Of a stretch of 64,000 nucleotides of DNA, positions 25,210 to 34,000 are shown piece by piece (within the stretch, counting starts at the first letter, position 1; the number at the start of each line of letters is the position of its first letter). Below the pieces are notes generated by a model. That model was given only the letters and a program-made list of their open reading frames with translations, was not told where the DNA came from and ran no database searches. The DNA is taken from assembly GCA_020829485.1 (NCBI GenBank), contig JAIVFU010000029.1, forward strand, positions 1-64,000. The letters are read 5' to 3'. Position numbers and translations under genes: made by a program. Origin of the DNA: Nostoc sp. CHAB 5834 (GTDB taxonomy: Bacteria > Cyanobacteriota > Cyanobacteriia > Cyanobacteriales > Nostocaceae).

Positions 25210-26257
25210 TTTTGTCTTCCGATCGCTTTTTAATTACCCAGCCGTTGAGCAATATTTCAGTTTTTTGCCTGTTTACTTCGCGCTGCTTAGTAATATTGTC
25301 TAACAAGGTTGGCACTATAAGGATTATGAAAATTTTCAGTGAAAGTTTTAAGGTGAAATTTATATTCTGAAGTCTTGAAGAGTCATAAAGAAAATACTTC
25401 CACAAAAATATAACAGCTGCTAAACCTTTTTTTTTGTTAAAGGGCTTTTGTAGCGCTTTGCAGGTTAAGTATTTGTATAAATTTGCTATGCTTATATTCC
25501 AATTATGCTTTAGTGTCGAACGCGCAGGAGCGTCTTGTAGAGAGGATTTTTCCTTGTAAGCTCTCTCAAGCACTTGCAAGCAGGATTTTTCCTGTCTGAC
25601 AAGATTGGAAGAAACTGAATTAGAACTTATGCGATATAAGATTTGTACAGATGGCACACATATAAAATCAAACTTAGAAGCTAATCGCAGCCACATATCC
25701 CAATCCTGAGCCGCACACAGAGATTCGTCAAAGCCACCTAATGTAATTAAAGATTTTCTACAAATTAAAGGATTGGAGCCATTCTCTAGAAAGTTATTTA
25801 ATAACAAATTGTCATAAACATTTCCATTTAGATTAACGCGCTTGCCTGAAAGTATGAATTCACCATTTTCATCAATATAATCAGTCCAGCTGTAAGCAAC
25901 TTTTGCAGTAATGTTTTCTTGCAGAGCCTTTAACTGAGAATGAAGTTTATCAGGTGTCCAAAGATCATCTGCATCTAAGAAACTAACAAATTCTCCAACT
26001 GCAAGGTGTAGCCCTCGGTTACGGCTGACGTTACCGCCAGCATTAGGGTAAGAAAATACTTTAATTCGTGAGTCTTTAATTTCTGCAATAACTTCTATTG
26101 TTGAGTCTTGCGAACCATCATTAATTACAATTAATTCTAGGTCATAAAAAGTTTGATTTAAAACAGATTTAATTGTATGTTTAATAGTTTTTTCACTATT
26201 ATAAGCAGGGATTATTACAGAAATTTTTGGCGATTTTCTGCTCGTATATTTAATCAT
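25175..26257 (-). CDS. hpsG: family 2 glycosyltransferase HpsG
   Basis: 360-aa GT2 enzyme. The N-terminus has KISVIIPAYNSEKTIKHTI, then LELIVINDGSQDST and FVSFLDADDLWTPDKL with the metal-binding DxD, then GGFDESLCAAQDWDMWLRLA with the catalytic-base region. A hydrophobic stretch near residues 300-320 may touch the membrane. It is expected to add a sugar during HPS assembly at the cytoplasmic face. One base separates it from hpsF, and it overlaps the next pseudopilin gene, so the group is a tight operon. The name follows the known hpsE-G trio order. Confidence 0.85.
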   Translation of the reverse strand: MIKYTSRKSPKISVIIPAYNSEKTIKHTIKSVLNQTFYDLELIVINDGSQDSTIEVIAEIKDSRIKVFSYPNAGGNVSRNRGLHLAVGEFVSFLDADDLWTPDKLHSQLKALQENITAKVAYSWTDYIDENGEFILSGKRVNLNGNVYDNLLLNNFLENGSNPLICRKSLITLGGFDESLCAAQDWDMWLRLASKFDFICVPSVQILYRISSNSVSSNLVRQEKSCLQVLERAYKEKSSLQDAPARSTLKHNWNISIANLYKYLTCKALQKPFNKKKGLAAVIFLWKYFLYDSSRLQNINFTLKLSLKIFIILIVPTLLDNITKQREVNRQKTEILLNGWVIKKRSEDKNGYAGAVTISS

Positions 26258-26258
26258 T

Positions 26259-27251
26259 CTATTGAGCTATTTGATTTTTTAATACTCTGCCTAAATTACA
26301 TTTAAAGTAGTAAAAAGGACTCATCATACTAGCCAAATAAAACTCCATTTCAAAACTTGGAATTAGATTATTTTTAAATTGCCCTCTATACTGAATGAGA
26401 TGTTGTAATACTCGGCGTAAATTCCCTAAGATAGTTTTCACAAAAAGTATCGGTTTTTGCCAATTTTTAGTATTTATCAAGCGTAACTGGAAAATACACA
26501 AGCCACAGCCGCGTGCCAAAGTTAGCAGGTAATCTCTCTCAAGTCGCCAATGTGGTATTTGATGATAAGTATGCATGGTAGGGTTATACCAAATTTGCCA
26601 GCCTGCATAATGTATATAAAGCAATGGTTCATAGTCATCACCCTGCACCAAAATACCAGGTAACTTGCCACTCAAATTAGGTCGTTCTGGTACATTTTCA
26701 AGCCATGCTTTTTTCCTGACAACAAGTGCTGCACCAGGAGGAAGTCTTAAATTGTCTGCATCAAATAAATGTGGATTTGAGCCATGTTCTCTGATAGCTA
26801 AAAAAGCTTGAATTCTTTCAAAGTTTTCTGGCGGGTTTACTTCAAAATCACCATGAATTTGTCCACTCCAAGCACCTGCTTGAGGATGCTCCAATCCAAA
26901 GCTATATGCTTCTGATAACCAATCAGGTGCAGGTAAGTTATCATCATCTAAAAATGCGATTAGCTGCCCTCTGGCTTCACGCACTGCCCGCAGTCGGGCA
27001 AAAGCTGCTCCCTGTTCGGTTTCTAAAAAATATCTTAAATGACAGTTTCCATCATATATTTTTTGGTATTTCTGGATGATTTCGGATGTGTTATCAGAAC
27101 TATTGTTATCTACAATAATAATTTCCCAGTTAAGTTGTTCTACTCCTCTCTGTCCTAAGAGTTTATCTAAAATTTTAGGTAAGCGATTTGCCCCATTATA
27201 TGCAGGAATAGCTACGCTAACATCTAAATTTTCAATGGCTAATTCAGTCAT
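26259..27251 (-). CDS. hpsF: family 2 glycosyltransferase HpsF
   Basis: 330-aa GT2 enzyme. Motifs are VSVAIPAYNGANRLPKIL, WEIIIVDNNSSDNTSEII, IAFLDDDNLPAPDWL (DDD metal motif) and PPGAALVVRKKAWLENVP. It closely parallels HpsE along its whole length (both have PPENFERI/PPENFQRI, then a Gly, Asp pair and a KIP/QIP motif), so the two came from tandem duplication. No signal peptide. Cytoplasmic enzyme of hormogonium polysaccharide synthesis, 17 bp downstream of hpsE. Confidence 0.87.
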   Translation of the reverse strand: MTELAIENLDVSVAIPAYNGANRLPKILDKLLGQRGVEQLNWEIIIVDNNSSDNTSEIIQKYQKIYDGNCHLRYFLETEQGAAFARLRAVREARGQLIAFLDDDNLPAPDWLSEAYSFGLEHPQAGAWSGQIHGDFEVNPPENFERIQAFLAIREHGSNPHLFDADNLRLPPGAALVVRKKAWLENVPERPNLSGKLPGILVQGDDYEPLLYIHYAGWQIWYNPTMHTYHQIPHWRLERDYLLTLARGCGLCIFQLRLINTKNWQKPILFVKTILGNLRRVLQHLIQYRGQFKNNLIPSFEMEFYLASMMSPFYYFKCNLGRVLKNQIAQ

Positions 27252-27268
27252 AATATCTAATGTTTTGA

Positions 27269-28228
27269 TTATTTTTTAAAGTATCCATTTTTCCAAAGAT
27301 AAAAAGGGCTAATGAAACTACTTAAAAAAAGTTCCATTTCGCAAGCAAGTACCAAATCTTGCTTTAGCTTAGTCCGATATTTGAGTAAATGTAAAACAAT
27401 TTTACGCAGGTCATTTATCATATAAATTAAAACAGCAACAGGTCTATAGACCTGTTTGATATTTACCATTCTAGTTACATAACGGCTAAGTCCAATACCT
27501 CGGAAAAACGGAATTAAATAATCTTTTTGCAAACGAAATTTGGGGATTTTGTGAGAAATTTCCATTTCTGGGTTATACCAAATCTCCCATCCTGATTTTT
27601 GGATATAAGACAACATTTCTAAGTCTTCACTGGTAAGCATATTGCCTTTAACTCTGCCAGTTAAAATAGGCTTATCTGGTACACTTTTAACCCAAGCTTG
27701 TTTACGGACAACAAGTCCGGCAGAGGGAGGTAGTAATTTTTTGGCTGCTTCATATAATAGCGGTAAATTACCTCGCTCTGTAATTGCCAAGAATGGAGCA
27801 ATTCGCTGAAAGTTTTCTGGTGGTTCTACTTCCCAGTCAGGATGAATTTGGCTCGCATAAGCTCCCGCCTTAGGATATTTTTCACCAAAAGCATAAGCTG
27901 CGGATACCCAATTTGATACTGGGTAGTTGTCATCATCTAGAAAACCTATGAATTTACCTTTAGCTTCTGCAACTGCCGTTTTTCGGGCATAAGCTGCTCC
28001 CTGTCGCGCTTCAAAGCAATACTTTAAAGGGTAAGGACACTGCCAATTTTTTTGATAGGTTTGAACAACTTTAGCTGTGTTATCAGTGCTGTTGTTGTCT
28101 ACAACTATAATTTCCCAAGTTAAATTTTCGGTGTGAAGTTGGTTTTGTAGCCGTTCTAGTAGTTCAGGCAAACGACTTTCACCGTTATAAGTTGGGATAG
28201 CTACAGTAAAGTCAAGGTTTTCAGTCAT
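27269..28228 (-). CDS. hpsE: family 2 glycosyltransferase HpsE
   Basis: 319-aa GT2 enzyme of the HpsE family. It has FTVAIPTYNGESRLPELLER, WEIIVVDNNSTDNTAKVV, FIGFLDDDNYPVSNWV, PPSAGLVVRKQAWV and LTSEDLEMLSYI, where the ED pair is the probable catalytic base. Required with the other hps glycosyltransferases for the extracellular polysaccharide on which hormogonia glide. 187 bp separate it from hpsD upstream, more than in the rest of the operon, so an internal promoter or processing site is possible. Confidence 0.9.
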   Translation of the reverse strand: MTENLDFTVAIPTYNGESRLPELLERLQNQLHTENLTWEIIVVDNNSTDNTAKVVQTYQKNWQCPYPLKYCFEARQGAAYARKTAVAEAKGKFIGFLDDDNYPVSNWVSAAYAFGEKYPKAGAYASQIHPDWEVEPPENFQRIAPFLAITERGNLPLLYEAAKKLLPPSAGLVVRKQAWVKSVPDKPILTGRVKGNMLTSEDLEMLSYIQKSGWEIWYNPEMEISHKIPKFRLQKDYLIPFFRGIGLSRYVTRMVNIKQVYRPVAVLIYMINDLRKIVLHLLKYRTKLKQDLVLACEMELFLSSFISPFYLWKNGYFKK

Positions 28229-28415
28229 TTGACAAAAGGAATATTTTTGATTAGGACGCTTTTTATATGTTCAGCCAATGGCTAATTTATCAGCGACTCT
28301 TAAATAAATCTATCAAACATGAAAACTGCACCTGATATCTTAATTTTGCTATCAACGTGCAGTTTTATATACAGTATTATTACTTATTTTTATAAAAAAT
28401 TACTATAAAAATTAC

Positions 28416-29111
28416 TTAGTCGCAGTTGGGGGAGCCTTTTGCTGTGATCATTGAGCCTAAGAGAGTTTTCACAATGACGCATCGCTTTACGCTACTAGCC
28501 AATGTAGAATTTGCAGAGCTTGGTACAGCTACCACTATTTTTAACCCAGGTGGCTCTGTCGAAGGGGCTATAGGTGTTCCAAAGCTTGCATTGGGTAAAG
28601 CCCCCATATAGTCAAAGGTAATTTTTGTTGATGCACTTAAAGTGTAAGAGACAGATGAACCAGCAGTGTTTTGACTGGTGAGATTTGCACCTAGCAGAAA
28701 TTTATCAGAGCTAACTCCTACATCCGCTCCTAGAGGTTTCCATGTAGGGCTTCCAGCATTGGTATTATAAACAGCAACCTCTATATTTTGGGTTGTGGTA
28801 TTTTTCTGAAAACTGACAGTGTAACTAAGTTTTTTGTTTTTAGCTTCGCGCTGTGCTTCTTGCAGTGAGGCTAAAACGGCATCGTTAGCCTTATTTACCT
28901 TCTGTCGATTTACAAAGGCAAGCCAACTAGGAGCTGCGATCGCTGCTAAAATTCCAATCATCACCATCACTACGATTAATTCCAGCAAGGTAAAGCCAGC
29001 ATCTTGTTGGGTGCATCCACAAGCATAGCGTAGTCTGTGAATTAAAAATCGCTGTTTACTGGTTTCATTTCTACTGTTTGGGTTAAATAACTTCAAACTT
29101 AACTTTCCCAT
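28416..29111 (-). CDS. hpsD: GspH/FimT-type pseudopilin HpsD
   Basis: 231-aa pseudopilin. The prepilin site is G39/F40 in DAGFTLLELIVVMVMIGI, with Glu at +5 and a helix ending AAPSWLAFVNRQK. The leader of 39 residues is long for a prepilin. An internal ATG is not obvious, so I keep the first ATG. The beta-rich periplasmic part ends in a Cys pair (KRCVIV and SPNCD) that may form a disulfide, as in FimT-like minor pilins. Part of the hpsB-D pseudopilin set. Confidence 0.87.
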   Translation of the reverse strand: MGKLSLKLFNPNSRNETSKQRFLIHRLRYACGCTQQDAGFTLLELIVVMVMIGILAAIAAPSWLAFVNRQKVNKANDAVLASLQEAQREAKNKKLSYTVSFQKNTTTQNIEVAVYNTNAGSPTWKPLGADVGVSSDKFLLGANLTSQNTAGSSVSYTLSASTKITFDYMGALPNASFGTPIAPSTEPPGLKIVVAVPSSANSTLASSVKRCVIVKTLLGSMITAKGSPNCD

Positions 29112-29149
29112 AATTTGCTGCCATTAATTAATTCCTTAAATTTTCAGCA

Positions 29150-30139
29150 CTATTTAGTAAATAAGTATCCGCGCCCTTGTACTCGTATACTTGCACTTGG
29201 AAAATAAGTTTTGTTGGTATCTATGTAATTAAAGTTATTGCTTTGTAAACGTGCGAGTGCATTGCCTCGTAAAGTTACCTGCGCTGTTGTGTTAACCCTA
29301 TCAATACACGCATAGAAACCAGTCATTTTATACGTATTACGAGTATTAAAACTAGCTGTATTTGGTGGTACTGTTAACTGTGCGTTGATAACAGAGTCAG
29401 TAGAACATACTACTCGTGGTGGCGCTGGTGGTGTATCATCAGTTTTGCTTTGATCAATAAAGTCAACAAGTACTGTGGCATCGGCAGTATAAGTTTCTGT
29501 GGCTTTTACCCAAGCATTCATTTTGTCTTTGATAGTCCCTACTCCATCCAGCTTAAATAGGGTAAAACCTGGACTAGGACAATTACCACTAATATATTTG
29601 CCAGTATAGCCAGTACAATCAACACCAGTACTAGCTGGTACACCATCCTTAATTTGCCATCTCGCAATCCGAGCTGCATTAGACCAAGTAGAACTAGAAG
29701 TAGCGTCTTTAATTAAATAATAGGCAACCAATGAGTACACAAACGTGTCATCTTTTTCGGTTCCTGTAATTGTAAGTGCTTGGCTAACTATTTCTCGTTT
29801 CCAAAAGACAAGAACAGGAACTCTATCTGTTGCGCTCGAATTAGGTAATTGATTTTTGATAGCTTCAATTCCGTCAGCATCATAAATATAAATTGCCTGT
29901 TGTAAATCACGGGCAATATAATCTAACGCAGCTTGAATTTCTTGCTCAGAATTTGCCTTTGCTTGCTCCTTTCGGTCTGTGTCCATAATATTAACCATGA
30001 AGCCTAGCAACGGAGTGATGATGAGGAATGCCAGGATCATGGCAATCAACAATTCAATCATGGTAAAACCGTTAACTTGCTGAACTAGCCTAGAGCGTTT
30101 TAGCTGGCTTTTTAGTAAGAATTTTAGTGTACTCACCAT
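29150..30139 (-). CDS. hpsC: PilW-like pseudopilin HpsC
   Basis: 329-aa minor-pilin-like protein. The prepilin site is G24/F25 in VNGFTMIELLIAMILAF, with Glu at +5. The long periplasmic domain has EIQAALDYIARDLQQAIYIYD, the sequence style of PilW/GspJ proteins, and paired Cys (VDCTGYTG / SGNCPSPG and CSTDS / ACIDR). It should assemble after PilD cleavage into the export apparatus for hormogonium polysaccharide, which shares the type IV pilus motor. It follows hpsB with a 66-bp gap and precedes hpsD by 38 bp. Confidence 0.9.
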   Translation of the reverse strand: MVSTLKFLLKSQLKRSRLVQQVNGFTMIELLIAMILAFLIITPLLGFMVNIMDTDRKEQAKANSEQEIQAALDYIARDLQQAIYIYDADGIEAIKNQLPNSSATDRVPVLVFWKREIVSQALTITGTEKDDTFVYSLVAYYLIKDATSSSTWSNAARIARWQIKDGVPASTGVDCTGYTGKYISGNCPSPGFTLFKLDGVGTIKDKMNAWVKATETYTADATVLVDFIDQSKTDDTPPAPPRVVCSTDSVINAQLTVPPNTASFNTRNTYKMTGFYACIDRVNTTAQVTLRGNALARLQSNNFNYIDTNKTYFPSASIRVQGRGYLFTK

Positions 30140-30205
30140 ATTGTGGTATTCTCTTTAGTGATAAATGCACAGTGAGCATTGCATAATCTGAAACTGCCTA
30201 GTTTT

Positions 30206-30985
30206 TTACTGGCAAGCTTGATTTGTTGCAGTACCCAGTCGCCGACATAAAGCCTGAAATGTAGTGTTGCTGTTGCCAATGTCAGTTGTCATTTCGATTA
30301 ATGGTGCTTGACGATCGCCTAATCCACCTGTGAATGTTTTTTGTATATCTTTAGTAGTATCTGTACTAGCTTTGAGGGTTTTGCTAAAGTCAACATCTGC
30401 CCGATAAATCCGAATTGCCAGACGATAGCCATCATTAGCCCCAGTACTTTGGACAATTCGACCAGCTTGAATGTAAAACAGATCGCTTGAACAAGCTGGA
30501 TTACTAGGATTAGTAATAGTGCCATTCTTATTGAAACAATACAGAGCAGTTGCTGATGTAGGAGCAGGCATATTTGTAGTGTTAATTAAATAGTCTTGTG
30601 GTCTACCTGTTATAGCTGGTATAAGTGGTTTAGCTGGTATAGCTGGTGTAGTTGCTGTAGCTGCTACAGCTGCTACAGCTGGTATAGCTGCTACATCTGA
30701 AACGCGTCTGGGCGCAGCTGATGTAGGAGCAGCAAGTGTTCCGTCAATGACTGCACTTGGCGCTGTAATTGCTCCAGTTCTGATGCCATCAATGAATGTT
30801 TTTGTTGCTTGGGTTGCAAGTTCTACTCGTCGAGACTGAACGCGGGTTGCTGTTGAGATGACGATCGCAGGTGCGATCGCTGCCATTAAAATAGCAACTA
30901 TAACTATTGCTACCAAAGACTCAATAATCGTAAAACCAGACTCATCAGCAGGGATGATTTGTTGCTGTAGTTTGTGCTTAATCAT
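30206..30985 (-). CDS. hpsB: pseudopilin HpsB
   Basis: 259-aa pseudopilin. The prepilin cleavage site is G17/F18 in DESGFTIIESLVAIVIVAIL, with Glu at +5. A low-complexity Ala/Pro/Ile stretch (AAIPAVAAVAATATTPAIPA) lies near residues 108-130 and may be a flexible linker. The C-terminal part has two Cys close to the end (ALCRRL, NQACQ). I start at the ATG (30985). A TTG nine codons upstream is the alternative. Second gene of the hps operon, after hpsA. Confidence 0.9.
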   Translation of the reverse strand: MIKHKLQQQIIPADESGFTIIESLVAIVIVAILMAAIAPAIVISTATRVQSRRVELATQATKTFIDGIRTGAITAPSAVIDGTLAAPTSAAPRRVSDVAAIPAVAAVAATATTPAIPAKPLIPAITGRPQDYLINTTNMPAPTSATALYCFNKNGTITNPSNPACSSDLFYIQAGRIVQSTGANDGYRLAIRIYRADVDFSKTLKASTDTTKDIQKTFTGGLGDRQAPLIEMTTDIGNSNTTFQALCRRLGTATNQACQ

Positions 30986-31089
30986 TAATTTATCGCCAGC
31001 TTCTGATACCAATTTGCATTCAAAAACATAATTGAGAAATCTTACTCCCCTAAAGTGAAAGTTACAGTTTAGGAGAGTAGTATGAAATT

Positions 31090-34000
31090 TTAAGGGCAGT
31101 TACTAGGACGTTGATCGGAATCGATTGCAGCAGTATATACAGGAGGAGTACTAGTATCGGGTTTTTTCGCACACAACAAAGTTTGCACCCATGCATCATC
31201 TCGACCAACTTCCCGGAAGTACTCATCTGGCAAATCATCTGGTATGGTTGCCAATTTTTGGGCTAATAAGTCAGGCGACTGAGATAGTAGTGCTACATCA
31301 TAACCCCATTGCCGTGTAGGAGCCAGATAGAAAGGAGTTCTGCTGTTGTTGCCTTGAATCTTATACTTAAAATCATCAGATTGAGTTGATATGGATGTGC
31401 TAAATGGTGCGGTGGCATAAGCACTTCGTTTAGTTTGGACGAAAGTGCCACTAATCCTAGCTTTAATGGCATCGCCTGTTCCACCAGTTGGGTTCCAGTT
31501 TTCTACGAAGCGTACAAAGTTGTGTAGACCACCATTGTCTTCTGTAGGACGCGCTGGGGTATCTCCAGCCACTGCAATTAAATTAAAGGTAGTTTCAGTA
31601 GCTTTTTGCAACCAATTATTGTGGTTTCCGGCAGTAATCAGATCATTGTTATCTGGGCTTTGAGGAGTAGCAAAGGGTTGGTTAATTTGTAGAACTGGTT
31701 CAAATCGAGTCACAATACCACCAACCAAAACAGGCTTCAGCCAGGGCATGAACACATCGGGTGATGGCTGTAATAGTGTTGACCCTGTAGCAGATGTTGT
31801 TGACCCTAGAGAAAATTCTTGTACCTTACCAGGTACATCAACTGCTAAGACTTTAAGAGGAGTAACTAACTGACCAGTCGTTGCATCACGTACAAAAGCA
31901 ATTCTCCGAGGAGCGTTCGCAGAAAAGCATTTTGGACTGTCTTGATCAAAAGTTGCTGGATCATCAAAGATGTATCCTGTTTTTATTCGATTATTGTTTG
32001 GGTCTCCATTTCTACCAATAATTTGACCATTATAAAATGTATTACCTCCTCCACCTCCACAGGCTGTCTGGATTGTCCATGCAGTCGTCGCTTTTGTAGG
32101 ATCGCTACAATCTGCTTGGTTAGTTGCAGAGCAAACTTCTGTCAAATATGTCCCTGGTGGTATTTGTAGCGCGATTGGTGTCACAAAGTTGTTGAGGTAG
32201 GAACTACCTTGATCCCCTGTTGTAGTTGAGTCATGATCTTTGACTATCTTTGTGGTGGTATTACGCCATCGAGCTACGGGGACAAAGCTATTGTATTGTG
32301 AGAAACCAGATGGTATTGGTGATGAGCCGTTATAACTATTATTCCAATCATAATCTCCGTCATCGCGGTAGCCCAATCTAAAGTTATTAGAAAGTAAAGT
32401 AATAGAATCTGCCAAAACAGATGCAGGACGCCATAAATCACCAGTTGTACAGTTTGGTAGCCTTGTGTCATTTGGACGGCAAGCGAAATTCGGATTGCGC
32501 TGTGCTTTAGCACGAGTATAGAAATTGCTCCAATCGTCTGCCAATGCTGTTGTGAACTCTTCTTGGGTGTGAAGATTAAAGTTCCCCTTAACGTATACAG
32601 GCAAATTAGTAGCTAAAATCAACCCTTTTTCTACGTCTCGATAATTATTACTTGTGCCGCGACCGATTTGTGAGCCGTTGATAAGCATAATGGCATTGGG
32701 ACGGCGCGTTGGATCAAGCGTATAATCCACTGGGCTTTCAAGTTTTTGCGCCTCTGAATCTGTCTTTGTTGAACTCAAATCTGGCAGTGCATCATTGCGA
32801 GTAGCATAGATAATGCCGCTATTTGGTAGTAAGTATTCTTGTGCTGGAGTTGCTGCACCGTATGTAGTAGTGCGAAGCGAGTTAATATCTAATACTGTGG
32901 CGCGAATTTCTAAAGGTTGTCTGTCTTTTTTTTCAAGATCGTAACCAGTACTTGTAGTGCTTGTTTGATTTGCCTTAACCTGTCTTGCATCTAAAAAGGC
33001 AGTTTCTCGAATTGCGCCGTGAGGAATAGGAGGTGCACTGGTTACTGGAGAAATACTGCCGTCTAAAATTTGTAGGGCGCAAATTGCAGCATGAATTGTA
33101 GATTGTTCCGAAAGAGTACGATTTGCTGCCGTTTTTGCTAAAGCTTTTGCCAGTAGTCCATCATCTATAGAACGTCCAGCTAAATAATCTGCATTAGTTG
33201 CATCAGTTATTGGACGTTTTGGATCTCCTTTTATATCTCCTTTTGGATATTTTAATTGGGATTGATAAGTCAGTAGCGCCTGATAATCACTCTCTGTCTT
33301 TGTTGGAGGCCCGTAAACTATGCCGTTGTTGGATAGACCACCTGTAGCTGAACTATTAGCATCTGAAGCCCAAGCTGGAAGTCCTGTTTGATTTTTAGCA
33401 GTAATGCTATTAGTAGGGACGTAAAAGCTGCTTACACAAGCTATAGGCTGTGGACTTTGCTGGTTGTAACTACTAGCTTTGTAGTGATAAACAGATGTAG
33501 CTCGCATCCGCAGATATGGTGTCTTAGTTGGATCGGCAATTTCGGGCCATTTATACTGTATTGAAGAGTAATTAGTTGCGCCTACAGCAGAGTAATCATA
33601 CATCCAATATGGCTTAATAGTTTTTTGTGTGGGTGCTGGAGCTTGAGGCACTGGCATCAGATCAGACCAAATTTCTTTGGCAGCTGAAGTGAAGGTAGTA
33701 CTTGCGGCTGTGAAAGTGTCAGGCAAATAAATCCCAGCACCAGTTACTACTCGTAAACCACCAACAGGGTCTTGTATAGTACTCGGCACTTGAGCTGCTG
33801 CTAGTTCCCAATCTTTATCTCGGTCTGTAGAGCCTAAATCAGCTAGTATTTGTACGCGAGAGCGGCGAGTGCGAGGTGTAGAAGGTGTTGCTGGCAGATC
33901 CCAGTTAATACCACTAATATTTTGGGTATCTTGGAAATTTGGGCCTACAAATTGGTTTTGATTGCTGTCCCACCAGATTTGAGGCAGATTGTTACCAATT

